The position numbers were made by a program, and so were the translations under genes. A stretch of 64,000 bases of DNA from Planctomycetales bacterium 10988 (GTDB lineage: Bacteria > Planctomycetota > Planctomycetia > Pirellulales > Pb10988), in the NCBI GenBank assembly GCA_009664345.1, contig CP043547.1, positions 4,058,709-4,122,708 on the forward strand, in the 5' to 3' direction. The notes below the pieces were generated by a model, which saw only the letters and a program-made list of their open reading frames with translations, had not been told where the DNA came from and did not search any database. Each line of letters begins with the position of its first letter. Positions within the stretch are counted from its first letter, which is position 1. Below, one piece after another: positions 1 to 8,723 of this stretch.

Positions 1-756
1 GCTGACTGGAAAAGCAACATGGGGAACGCCTATAAAATGGCCAAAGGGAAGGCCGGCTTGAGTTCATCGCTACGGACCTGTGAAGCAGGATTCGAGCGGC
101 TCGAATGGAATAAAATGGATGAAGTAGAAATGACAAAAGATTGTATGTATGAATTTGAATTTGATGCAGCAAAGCAGGAAGCACTCAATTACCATGCTCG
201 GTTTGTTAAAAATGGCTATGTAAAAATTGTCAAAAATGTTTCCGCAGCTTGTGACGTTGCAAGTAAGGAAATTGCGGACAGTAAAGTGATTCCGAAATCT
301 ACCGGGGTTCATGTAGCAAAAATTAAAAAAGAGGCTGTACGGTTTATGAAAGAATTGAATGAACTCAACAAAAGTATCGTCAAAGCCTTTGATAATCGTC
401 GAAATAGCCGCATCAAGGGGTTAAACATGGCCAAGAAAAAGCTTGTTGAAACAACTGCCAAATTTGATGCTGCCGTTAAGAAAATGGTAAAGGAAGCCGC
501 GGGAAAACACCCTGACGAACAAGCCCAACTTACCGTCTTTGATAACTTCCGCCGGGAGAATGTTCGCGGGATTGCGACCACTTTGCCATTCTTCAAGAAA
601 GATAAAGACTTTGTCCCTTCGCATACGTTCTTCAAAAAAGCTGCCAGCGATGGCTATCAACCCAAAAAGGCAAAAGAGGTTGCCGGGAAAGCAAGGGAGC
701 TGATGAGTGAAAATAAAAAGCTTCAATCGGTCATGAAAGCGAAGAAGCTTGTCTAA
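1..756 (+). CDS. Unknown alpha-helical protein, paralogue 1 (5' end outside window)
   Basis: The reading frame is open from base 1 (Ala-Asp-Trp-Lys before the first Met at 19), and those residues match the paralogue at 1190, so the true start lies upstream. The protein is rich in Lys and Ala and should be largely helical. It shares with the next gene the blocks YKMAKGKAGLS, IPKST, KKMVKEA, and an ATxLPFF segment near the C-terminus. No signal peptide or membrane segment is visible in the part present. The family is not recognised and no function is proposed. A terminator follows, so the two paralogues appear to be separate transcription units. Confidence 0.75.
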   Translation, partial: ADWKSNMGNAYKMAKGKAGLSSSLRTCEAGFERLEWNKMDEVEMTKDCMYEFEFDAAKQEALNYHARFVKNGYVKIVKNVSAACDVASKEIADSKVIPKSTGVHVAKIKKEAVRFMKELNELNKSIVKAFDNRRNSRIKGLNMAKKKLVETTAKFDAAVKKMVKEAAGKHPDEQAQLTVFDNFRRENVRGIATTLPFFKKDKDFVPSHTFFKKAASDGYQPKKAKEVAGKARELMSENKKLQSVMKAKKLV

Positions 757-786
757 TGAAGAGTTCCTTCATTTCTGACAATTAGA

Positions 787-823
787 AAAGCCCTCCGCAA
801 ATTTATTGCCGGGGGCTTTTTTA
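787..823 (+). terminator. Rho-independent terminator
   Basis: An inverted repeat (AAGCCCTCCG against CCGGGGGCTT, with a short A/T-rich loop) is followed by a run of T. It sits 30 nt after the stop codon of the first gene. Confidence 0.8.
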
Positions 824-1189
824 CTTCATATCTTTTCAATTTTTAACGGAGGAGTGTTTAAAAGACTTGCTTTTTCATATCAATATTTCATACAAGCGAT
901 TTTTGACACTTCGTTGCATTTTAAATAGAGAAACGTTTTCCTCATGCTCTATTGAAGAAAATTGCCAGCGATTACCTGATGTATTCGAGGTGTTGATTCT
1001 TCTTCATATTCTCAAAAAAACTTGTAATTACGTGTTATATTTGTCATGGTAGGCTTAGTCCGAGAGGATTGCCCAGGAATATTTCCGAAGAGAAGTACCG
1101 TTCCTGGTGTGAAGTGGTGTTCTTTGAGAAGGATGTTTTTTGCGAGATGCAAATTCTTTATTTTAATTTCTATTGAAAGGAAATTTTCG

Positions 1190-1978
1190 ATGCCGATGCC
1201 ACCCGAGTATCCGAAGTTGTTGACGGCCGCCGATTGGAAAGACAATATGGGGCTCGCTTACAAAATGGCAAAAGGAAAAGCAGGGCTAAGCAAATCGCTT
1301 CGACAGGCGGAACAATCGTACAATAAAGTTGATTGGAAAATGTTTCAGCCGATGGATCAATGTAAAACTTGCATGTATGCAGCGGATTATGAAGCGAAAA
1401 AGAAAGAAGCGATCACCTATCATACGGTTGCGGTCGGCACGCTTTATAAAATCGTAGGTTTGATCGACGGCCCTTGTAAGATTGCCATCAAGGAAATCAA
1501 AGAAAGTAGATTGATTCCCAAATCCACCCGAGAGCATGTGGCGAAGATTCAAGCCGAAGTGAAGAAATTTCAAAAGCGGCTAGAACGATTCCTGATTCAA
1601 ATTGATAAGGATTATACAAACTACGCGGCATCAAGATTGAAAAGTCTCAATGTCGCAGGTGGAATTCTAAAATCCTATGTCTCTAAGTTTGATGCGGCTC
1701 TCAAAAAGATGGTCAAGGAGGCAAGCAAGGAAAAGGAAGAAGCTAAAAAGATCAGTGTGTATGATAGCTTTCGTACAGAATATATCCGTGGCTTTGCGAC
1801 GTCCCTCCCTTTCTTTCGAAAAGATAGTGACTTCAAGCCCGCGGTATCTTGGTGGAAGACCGCCGCTCAGGATAGCGGCAATCCGAAGTCAGGCGCCGAG
1901 TTGGACAAGAAAGCGAAAGAACTGGCGAATCAGTTTAAAAAGCTGAAGGTCCTTGTTGATACCAAGTTGAAAGCTTAG
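1190..1978 (+). CDS. Unknown alpha-helical protein, paralogue 2
   Basis: About 262 residues starting MPMPPEYPKLL. The frame stays open upstream to 1046, but the ATG at 1190 is preceded by GAAAGGA at a suitable distance, and the residues before it look non-coding. It aligns along its length with the preceding gene: a DWKxNMGxAYKMAKGKAGLS segment near the N-terminus, a Cys-x-x-Cys-Met-Tyr segment, and a FATSLPFF block near the C-terminus. It is charged, Lys-rich and probably helical or coiled-coil. Family and function are not recognised. The tandem arrangement suggests local duplication followed by divergence. Confidence 0.8.
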   Translation: MPMPPEYPKLLTAADWKDNMGLAYKMAKGKAGLSKSLRQAEQSYNKVDWKMFQPMDQCKTCMYAADYEAKKKEAITYHTVAVGTLYKIVGLIDGPCKIAIKEIKESRLIPKSTREHVAKIQAEVKKFQKRLERFLIQIDKDYTNYAASRLKSLNVAGGILKSYVSKFDAALKKMVKEASKEKEEAKKISVYDSFRTEYIRGFATSLPFFRKDSDFKPAVSWWKTAAQDSGNPKSGAELDKKAKELANQFKKLKVLVDTKLKA

Positions 1979-2010
1979 AGGGTTTTTCGTCAATGACGAT
2001 TGAATCATAG

Positions 2011-2054
2011 AAAAGCCCTTGGGTTGGTTGTTTATTCCAAGGGCTTTCTTTTTT
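2011..2054. terminator. Bidirectional terminator between convergent genes
   Basis: A perfect stem AAAGCCCTTGG / CCAAGGGCTTT has T on the + side and A on the other. It lies between the paralogue gene on + and hisC on -, so it can serve both. Confidence 0.85.
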
Positions 2055-3110
2055 CTAAGTTTTCGCGATCGCAGATTTTAATTGATCAAGACAGATTTCA
2101 ATTTGATCATCACTTCCAACAGAGATACGCAGGGCATCGCCCCAGCCGGGATAGTCCATATAGCGGACCAGAACTCGCTGCGATTTCAAGGTTTCATAAA
2201 GCGGTTTGACGGGAATCTCTGGGTGGGGTGCCCAAACAAAATTCGCTTGAGAATCAACGACTTGAAAGCCAAGTTCTCGTAAACCTTCGGTCAGTCGTGT
2301 TCGAGTGGCGATGACTTTGGCCCGATTTTCTTTGAGCCAAGTTTGGTCATTGATCGCGGCCGTTGCTCCGGCAATCGAAAGAGAATCGCAGTTGTACGAA
2401 TCCCGAACTTTGTGCAATTCCGCAATGATCTGCGGTTGGGCAACGACGTAGCCGAAGCGAAGCCCGGCCAGCCCGTAGGACTTGCTCAAGGTTCGCGAGA
2501 CGAGAATCTTTTCGCATTTTTCCACGAGATGCAGGCAATTTTGCTCGGCGAAATCGACATAGGCTTCATCGACCAAGAGCGGGCAAGGAAGTTCCTCGGC
2601 GATTTCCAAAATCCGTTCCGGGGGTAAAACGGTGCCGGAAGGGCTGTTGGGATTGGGGAGGAAAGCGAGCTTCAGCCGATCCGTCGCCCGGCCAAAGTCA
2701 TTTGGCAGTGTCCAGTCGGGCAAAAAAGAAATCTCCTCACTTTCGGCCCCTTGGATCTCGGCCAAAGTCTTATAAAGGATATAGCTCGGCGTCGGCAACC
2801 GCAGGGCATCGCCTTGCCCGACGAAGGCCCGCGTCGTGATCGTGAGAATATCGTCACTCCCATTTCCGCATAAAATCCAATCCGGGTCCACTCCGAGCAC
2901 ATGAGCCGCACAATGGCGGAAGCTGGAAGCAGTCGGGTCTGGATAGCGGGTGAGTCCACTTTCCAACACTTGTTGGACGGCCAAGGCGACCTGAGGCGAG
3001 CAAGGATAAGGGTTCTCGTTCGTATTGAGCTTGATGAACTTGCCGGCTTGCGGTTGTTCGCCCGGCACGTATCCTTGCATGGCGGCGATATTCGGACGGA
3101 CGAAGGCCAT
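2055..3110 (-). CDS. hisC: Histidinol-phosphate aminotransferase
   Basis: A PLP-dependent class I/II aminotransferase that converts imidazole-acetol phosphate and glutamate to histidinol phosphate and 2-oxoglutarate in histidine biosynthesis, in the cytoplasm. The 351-residue length is normal for HisC. Visible signatures are LNTNENPY near residue 28, GNGSDD near 82, NPNSPSG near 153, DEAYVDF at 181-187, and the PLP-lysine block SRTLSKSYGLAGLRFGY with Lys about 210. A C-terminal segment ends LRISVGSDDQ. It lies 60 nt downstream of hisD on the same strand and is probably co-transcribed with it. Related aminotransferases accept other substrates, but the hisD neighbour supports this assignment. 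Confidence 0.95.
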   Translation of the reverse strand: MAFVRPNIAAMQGYVPGEQPQAGKFIKLNTNENPYPCSPQVALAVQQVLESGLTRYPDPTASSFRHCAAHVLGVDPDWILCGNGSDDILTITTRAFVGQGDALRLPTPSYILYKTLAEIQGAESEEISFLPDWTLPNDFGRATDRLKLAFLPNPNSPSGTVLPPERILEIAEELPCPLLVDEAYVDFAEQNCLHLVEKCEKILVSRTLSKSYGLAGLRFGYVVAQPQIIAELHKVRDSYNCDSLSIAGATAAINDQTWLKENRAKVIATRTRLTEGLRELGFQVVDSQANFVWAPHPEIPVKPLYETLKSQRVLVRYMDYPGWGDALRISVGSDDQIEICLDQLKSAIAKT

Positions 3111-3170
3111 GGGGTGCTGTTGCTTTCTAGTTTGATAGAGTTTTGAAGATAAACCGGAAGAGGTTTTCCA

Positions 3171-4580
3171 TTACTCCGGTAATTCGGTATCGGGTGGGAG
3201 GGGGAGTTGGCATTGTGCCTTTTGCAAGCGGACCTCGACACTTTCCCAGTGAGCAATGAGACCTTCCTTGCGGGCGATCCGTTCCACATGCGGAGCGGAG
3301 GCCAGTAAATCTTGGGGTTGGTAAGCGATCACACTATGCGGACGGAGGAAGTCATTGGCATTCAACCCATGGGCAAAGCGGGCGGTTCCGCCAGTCGGCA
3401 ACACATGAGAAGGCCCCGCAATGTAATCTCCCACGGCAACGGGGCTGAATTCACCGAGGAAAGCAGCTCCGGCATTCGGGATTTTATCGAGCGTGGCCTC
3501 GGGGTCTTGGGTCATAATGTGTAAATGTTCTGGGGCGAAATCATTGGCGATCGCGGCGGCTTCCTCTTCATCGCGGGCCAGAATCAACATGCCGAACTCT
3601 TCCAGGCTTGCCTTGGCCAAATCCCCTCGATCCGTGGCGGCGAGTTGATTCGCCAAGTGGGTGGAAACGGCCTCCCACAGCGGTTCATGCCAGGTAATAA
3701 AGACAGCGGAGCCGGGAGAATGTTCGGCTTGAGCAATCAAATCGGCGGCAATGTAGGCAGGGGGAACGGTTTCGCCAGCGACGACGACGACTTCGCTCGG
3801 TCCGGCGATGGAATCAATATCGACCGTGCCGAAAACCTTTTGCTTGGCCAGAGCCACAAAGAGATTGCCGGGGCCGACGATCTTTTGCACGGGGGCGATT
3901 CCTTCGACACCATAAGCAAGGGTCGCGACGCCCTGGGCTCCGCCGAGGCGGTAGACTTCTTTGATCCCCAATTCGCAGCAAGTCGCTAGCAGGTCCTTAT
4001 TATAGGAGCCAAACTTCGTCGGCGGGGCGACAATGGCCAACTCTTCGACGCCGGCGGCTTGAGCCGGAACCGCTGTCATCAACACCGTCGAGGGATAAGC
4101 GGCTGCCCCGCCGGGAACGACGATTCCGACACGTTTCAAAGGGCGATATCTTTCTGCTAAATATCCTCCGCCAGGGAGTTCCAAACGGGTGTTTTGGTGC
4201 AAGATGCCCGATTGAAAACGGTGAACATTGTCGCGAATTTGCCGAATCGTTTCCAAAAAGGCCGGATCGACGCTGGCGTGTGCTTCCTGAAGTTCTTCTT
4301 CGGAAACCCTCAATGTCTCAGCAGTTAGGTCCGCTCGGTCGATCTTTGACGAATAACGCAAGACCGCTTCGAGCCCTTCGGTTTGCACATCGTGGCAGAT
4401 TTTTTGCACCACCTGCGTCGGCGCGAGGGCTTCTCCAAAAACCTCCAAAGTGATCCGCCGACCGGCTTCGCTGACGATGTCGCCTTGCGGGCTGAGTTTC
4501 TCTCGCAAGGCAGCCAAGCGGGCAGGGGCATCTTCTTGATCGCATCGCAGGCGGGCAATCGCCAAAGGCTGGGCAGTCAT
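3171..4580 (-). CDS. hisD: Histidinol dehydrogenase
   Basis: Catalyses the last two steps of histidine biosynthesis, the NAD-dependent four-electron oxidation of histidinol to histidine, as a zinc enzyme in the cytoplasm. At 469 residues it is about 30 longer than the common bacterial enzyme, with the surplus at the N-terminus. Family blocks are clear: VPGGAAAYPSTVLM, LGGAQGVATLAYG, IVGPGNLFVALAK, the metal-site segment IAQAEHSPGS, the catalytic APEHLHI, and VGDYIAGPSHVLPT. hisD-hisC is the only part of the pathway here. The start ATG at 4580 follows a long non-coding region shared with the divergent gmd gene. Confidence 0.96.
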   Translation of the reverse strand: MTAQPLAIARLRCDQEDAPARLAALREKLSPQGDIVSEAGRRITLEVFGEALAPTQVVQKICHDVQTEGLEAVLRYSSKIDRADLTAETLRVSEEELQEAHASVDPAFLETIRQIRDNVHRFQSGILHQNTRLELPGGGYLAERYRPLKRVGIVVPGGAAAYPSTVLMTAVPAQAAGVEELAIVAPPTKFGSYNKDLLATCCELGIKEVYRLGGAQGVATLAYGVEGIAPVQKIVGPGNLFVALAKQKVFGTVDIDSIAGPSEVVVVAGETVPPAYIAADLIAQAEHSPGSAVFITWHEPLWEAVSTHLANQLAATDRGDLAKASLEEFGMLILARDEEEAAAIANDFAPEHLHIMTQDPEATLDKIPNAGAAFLGEFSPVAVGDYIAGPSHVLPTGGTARFAHGLNANDFLRPHSVIAYQPQDLLASAPHVERIARKEGLIAHWESVEVRLQKAQCQLPLPPDTELPE

Positions 4581-4959
4581 GGCACTTTCTGACAGAAAAG
4601 GATGAAAGAGTCGAACTTTCTTTCACAAGGCAAAAAGAAGAGTCTATTGTGACGAAAATTCTGCAAAAATAAAAGAACCGTCCGGTTTCGAGGCGTCTCA
4701 AACTTCTATCCGCAAAAGGACGATTCTAGTCCCAGCAGATCGTCTATTTTTAACATTGGATGAAAACCAGAGTGATCTTCCGCATTTCCAGAAAAAACAG
4801 TATTTTTGAGGGAATGCTTCGACTCAGGACACTAGGTAAACTTGAATTGTGGTAAAGTAAGCTACAATCGTTGACAGTAAAGAATGAGGGGTCCCGGGGA
4901 AGGGTTCTCGTTCAGATAACTCGAATTAGCGGCGGAAGTTGCGGCTTCCTTGAAACGGA
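4581..4959. other. Divergent intergenic region hisD / gmd
   Basis: About 380 nt without a plausible gene, lying between the divergent starts of hisD and gmd, so promoters for both are expected. A candidate + strand promoter is listed separately. No riboswitch or leader peptide could be identified by eye. Confidence 0.6.
4842..4868 (+). promoter_or_regulatory. Candidate sigma70-type promoter for gmd
   Basis: TTGAAT and TACAAT are separated by 15 nt, about 90 nt before the gmd start. The spacing is two bases short of ideal, so this is only a candidate. Confidence 0.3.
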
Positions 4960-5952
4960 ATGACCATGCAGAAAGTGGCACTCATCACCGGCATCACTGG
5001 GCAAGACGGCTCGTATTTGGCCGAGTTTCTTCTCGAACAAGGCTATGCCGTGCATGGCATGGTACGTCGGGCGAGTACCGAAAACTTTGAACGCATTCAA
5101 CATCTCAAAGGCCGGATCAAGCTCCATCAGGCCGATTTGCTCGATCAACTTTCCTTGGTCCGCTTAGTAGAACAACTGCAACCGCAAGAGATTTATAACT
5201 TGGCCGCGCAAAGTTTTGTGCCGACCAGTTGGGAACAACCGCTGCTCACCGGAGAGTTTACGGCCCTCGGCGTCACTCGGGTGTTGGAAGCGATCCGTCA
5301 AGTGAACCCGAAAATCCGTTTCTATCAAGCCAGTAGCAGCGAAATGTTTGGCCGTGTGCAGGAAGAGCCGCAAACGGAACGGACTCGCTTTTGGCCGCGA
5401 AGTCCTTACGGCGTCGCCAAGGTTTATGGGCACTGGATCACGGTCAATTACCGCGAAAGTTACGATATGTTCGCGGTCAGCGGGATTCTTTTCAATCATG
5501 AATCTCCGCGACGAGGGCGAGAGTTCGTCACGCGGCGGATCACCCATGGCGTGGCCCGCATCAAGCACGGCTTGCAGCAAAAGCTCCGGTTAGGGAATCT
5601 CGACGCCCAACGCGATTGGGGCTTCGCCGGCGATTATGTCAAAGCGATGTGGATGATGTTGCAACAAGAGGAACCTCAGGATTATGTGATTGCCACCGGG
5701 GAAAAACATTCCGTGCGCGAAGTGGTGGAAGTAGCTTTCGCCCGAGCGGGTTTGAATTGGGAAGATCATGTGGTGATCTCTGAGGACCTTTATCGACCGG
5801 CGGAAGTAAACACGCTCTGCGGAGATTGCTCTTTGGCGAAACAGGAACTCGGTTGGGAGCCGGAAGTCAGCTTCAAGGAACTCATTGAAATGATGGTCGA
5901 TCACGATTTGGAACGAGCGGCCCAAGAAGCCAGCCGCCAGCAAACCCTGTGA
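4960..5952 (+). CDS. gmd: GDP-mannose 4,6-dehydratase
   Basis: A short-chain dehydrogenase/reductase that converts GDP-mannose to GDP-4-keto-6-deoxymannose, the branch point to GDP-fucose, GDP-rhamnose and related sugars. The 330-residue protein has the NADP-binding [20 protein letters not shown] at the N-terminus, LAAQSFV, the SSSEMFG active-site block, [12 protein letters not shown] with the YxxxK pair, and the substrate-binding FNHESPRRG and FVTRRI segments, all diagnostic for GMD. Met1 at 4960 and Met3 at 4966 are both possible starts. It is followed by an NAD-dependent epimerase/reductase, as expected for a nucleotide-deoxysugar pathway feeding a surface polysaccharide. Confidence 0.95.
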   Translation: MTMQKVALITGITGQDGSYLAEFLLEQGYAVHGMVRRASTENFERIQHLKGRIKLHQADLLDQLSLVRLVEQLQPQEIYNLAAQSFVPTSWEQPLLTGEFTALGVTRVLEAIRQVNPKIRFYQASSSEMFGRVQEEPQTERTRFWPRSPYGVAKVYGHWITVNYRESYDMFAVSGILFNHESPRRGREFVTRRITHGVARIKHGLQQKLRLGNLDAQRDWGFAGDYVKAMWMMLQQEEPQDYVIATGEKHSVREVVEVAFARAGLNWEDHVVISEDLYRPAEVNTLCGDCSLAKQELGWEPEVSFKELIEMMVDHDLERAAQEASRQQTL

Positions 5953-6149
5953 TCTTTTTAACTTCGAGAAAGACCGTGCGACATGCATCCCGTTTTCACG
6001 TACAAAAGAACGTGAGCCTGGGAGCAGAAGCTTAGGCGATTGATTCCCTCTCCGTTTTGCGAACAATAGAAAGATAGTGAAATCGAACCTGAGAAGACGA
6101 CTTCCTTTGGATACATAGATATTATAGAGGTAGTAGGAGAACTTTCGCG

Positions 6150-7106
6150 TTGCGTGCGTTTATCACGGGGATTACTGGATTTGCCGGACGGCACTTGGCT
6201 CACCACCTCCTTTCTGAAGGGATGGAAGTCTGGGGCTGCGCGAATTCCGCCAAATGGCCCCAAGACACGCCGAGCGAATTGAAAGAACAAGTTCCCTTGG
6301 TTCCCTGGGATTTGCGACTTCCCGCGGAACAACATCCAGAACTCTTAGCCCAGGCTCGAGCACTCCCACCGGATCAGATTTATCATTTGGCGGCGATCAG
6401 CGTGCCGAGTGATTGTGGGCAAGAGACGATGTCGCCCTTGGCCCGCGCGGTGAATGTCGAAGGCACCCGGCACGTCATGCAATTTGCTCAGGAGCTCACT
6501 TCGCCACCGCGGCTGTTGTTTACTAGCAGTTGTTACGTTTATGACTTTGACCCAGAAAATCCGATCGTCCAAGAGGATTCGCCGCTTGGCTCCCGCAAAG
6601 GTTATGGACAGAGTAAGCTGGAAGCGGAGCGGCTCGTGCAAGACCTCGGCCAACAAAGCGGAATCGATTATGTGATCGCTCGCAGTTTTAATCATTCCGG
6701 CCCCGGCCAAGTCCCTCGCATGATGCTGCCCGAATGGGCCGAACAGTTCGCTCAGCCGAATGTTTCGCCGGTTCGCGTACGGACCTTGGATGCTTGGCTT
6801 GATTTAAGTGATGTACGTGATATTGTCAAAGCCTACCACGGCCTGTTAGAACGTGGGCATTCGCAAGGGATTTACAATGTCGGCGGCGGCAAGAATCTCC
6901 GCAGTGGCGATATCTTGCAAGCGTTGCGAGAGCTGGCCGATCCGACGCGTCCCGTGGTCGAGACGAATCCCGGATACAAACAAGAACCGATCGCCGATAT
7001 TACTCGGCTCAAAGAACATACCGGATGGGAACCCTCAATCCCACTTTCACAAACGCTGATCGACACCCTCGATGATTGGCGTCACCGCATTCGCCTTGCT
7101 TCCTGA
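6150..7106 (+). CDS. NAD-dependent sugar epimerase/reductase, probably GDP-4-keto-6-deoxymannose reductase
   Basis: An extended SDR protein of 318 residues: GITGFAGRHLAHHL (Rossmann glycine motif) at the N-terminus, LAAISVPSD, the SSCYVYD active-site block and a YGQSK (YxxxK) motif near 150. It follows gmd, so the most likely substrate is the product of Gmd, giving GDP-D-rhamnose (Rmd type). Another deoxysugar cannot be excluded. The start is TTG at 6150, preceded by TAGGAGA at good spacing, and no in-frame ATG fits the Rossmann N-terminus. About 200 nt separate it from gmd, so it may have its own promoter. Confidence 0.8.
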   Translation: MRAFITGITGFAGRHLAHHLLSEGMEVWGCANSAKWPQDTPSELKEQVPLVPWDLRLPAEQHPELLAQARALPPDQIYHLAAISVPSDCGQETMSPLARAVNVEGTRHVMQFAQELTSPPRLLFTSSCYVYDFDPENPIVQEDSPLGSRKGYGQSKLEAERLVQDLGQQSGIDYVIARSFNHSGPGQVPRMMLPEWAEQFAQPNVSPVRVRTLDAWLDLSDVRDIVKAYHGLLERGHSQGIYNVGGGKNLRSGDILQALRELADPTRPVVETNPGYKQEPIADITRLKEHTGWEPSIPLSQTLIDTLDDWRHRIRLAS

Positions 7107-7157
7107 GCCGCGGCGGCAAACGGTTGCCCCTCACTTTCAGGAATAGAGGAGCTCACG

Positions 7158-8540
7158 TTGAAGATCGTCGTTATTGGAACTGGCTACGTTGGACTCGTCA
7201 CCGGAACTTGCTTGGCGACGCCTGGCAACGACGTGACGTGTGTGGATATTGATACGGCGAAAGTCGAACGGCTCAACCATGGAGAGATTCCGATTTATGA
7301 GCCTGGTTTGGCGGAGTTAGTTCACGAACGAACCGAGGCCGGCCGACTGCATTTCACGACTGATACCCCGGCAGCTTGCGAACAGGCGGAAGTCCTCTTT
7401 CTCGCCGTCGGCACGCCGGAAGGAACGGATGGGCATGCCAACTTGAGCAGCTTTTGGAAAGCGATCGAAGGGATTGCCCCGCATCTGCACGAAGATACCT
7501 TAGTTGTCACAAAAAGCACCGTGCCGATTGGGACGAATCGCCGCATCGAACAGCGATTGCAAGAGCTGACCGGCTTGCCGATTCCGGTTGCCAGCAATCC
7601 GGAATTTTTGCGAGAAGGCTCGGCGGTCTATGATTTCTTGCATCCCGATCGCGTCGTCGTCGGCGTGCGGGAGCAGCGGGCCGGCGAGATTTTGCGAGAG
7701 CTTTATCTTCCTTTCTTGCCACGACCGGAACTCTTCGTAGTGATGTCCACTGAATCCGCCGAGATGACGAAGTACGCTTCGAATACTTTCTTGGCCGCGA
7801 AGATCAGCTTCATCAATGAGATCGCTGCGTTATGTGATTTGTCTGGAGCGAATGTCGATGAAGTCCGTCAAGGGATGGCCCTCGATGAACGGATCGGCAA
7901 TAAGTTCCTCAACCCCGGCGTCGGCTACGGCGGAAGTTGCTTTCCGAAAGACGTCCGAGCGTTGAAGGCCACCGCCCGCGAACTAGGGATGACCGCGGCG
8001 ATTTTGGAAGCGGTCGATTCGGTGAATCTTCAGCAAAAGACCTTGCTCCCTGGCCGCATCCTGCATTATTTCCGTTCGCAAGATACTTCCAAGCAGAAGC
8101 GGCACGCTCTGGCCCTTGATGATAAAATCATTGCCGTCTGGGGACTGGCCTTCAAGCCGAAAACCGATGACATTCGCGAAGCCCCGTCGTTGGTGTTGCT
8201 CGATCGTCTGCTGGAAGAAGGGGCGACGTTGCAGGTGTACGACCCGGAAGCGATGGGCAATATTCGTGCGATTTACGGTGATCAAATTGTTTATTCGCAA
8301 AGCCCGGAGGCAGCCATTCAACAAGCGGATGCCTTAGCCTTGGTAACCGAATGGCCGATCTTCCGCGAGCCCGATTGGAAGTCGATCAAAGAACAGATGC
8401 GTTCGCCGGTCGTTTTCGATGGCCGCAACATCTACGATCCGCAGGCGATGGAGGGACTCGGCTTTCATTATGAATCCGTCGGGCGTCCTTTGTCGGCGGA
8501 TCGCGAATCGATCGTGGCCAGCAGCGAATCCGATCGTTAG
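7158..8540 (+). CDS. ugd: UDP-glucose 6-dehydrogenase
   Basis: Oxidises UDP-glucose to UDP-glucuronate with two NAD molecules, supplying a precursor of polysaccharides. The 460-residue protein has GTGYVGLVTGTCLA at the N-terminus, STVPIGT, NPEFLREGSAVYDF, the Lys-containing YASNTFLAAKISFINE, the catalytic cysteine block GVGYGGSCFPKD, and WGLAFKPKTDDIREAPS in the C-terminal domain. The start is TTG at 7158 after AGAGGA. It lies 51 nt after the epimerase gene, so the two are probably one operon. GDP-mannose dehydrogenase belongs to the same family, but the sequence blocks favour UDP-glucose. Confidence 0.93.
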   Translation: MKIVVIGTGYVGLVTGTCLATPGNDVTCVDIDTAKVERLNHGEIPIYEPGLAELVHERTEAGRLHFTTDTPAACEQAEVLFLAVGTPEGTDGHANLSSFWKAIEGIAPHLHEDTLVVTKSTVPIGTNRRIEQRLQELTGLPIPVASNPEFLREGSAVYDFLHPDRVVVGVREQRAGEILRELYLPFLPRPELFVVMSTESAEMTKYASNTFLAAKISFINEIAALCDLSGANVDEVRQGMALDERIGNKFLNPGVGYGGSCFPKDVRALKATARELGMTAAILEAVDSVNLQQKTLLPGRILHYFRSQDTSKQKRHALALDDKIIAVWGLAFKPKTDDIREAPSLVLLDRLLEEGATLQVYDPEAMGNIRAIYGDQIVYSQSPEAAIQQADALALVTEWPIFREPDWKSIKEQMRSPVVFDGRNIYDPQAMEGLGFHYESVGRPLSADRESIVASSESDR

Positions 8541-8723
8541 AAGCTCTGACAAAACTGATTTAAAAAACTCAAGCACTTCATCGCAAGTGCTGTTGCACAA
8601 AAGAAGTTGGTTTTGTCCGAGCCACTAAAAAAAGCAAAAAACACTTTTCACTAGTGCTCGTCTCCCCCACATCGAGAGCACCACGTTCAAACGAGTCTTC
8701 TCTCGGAAATAGGCAAGGAAGTT

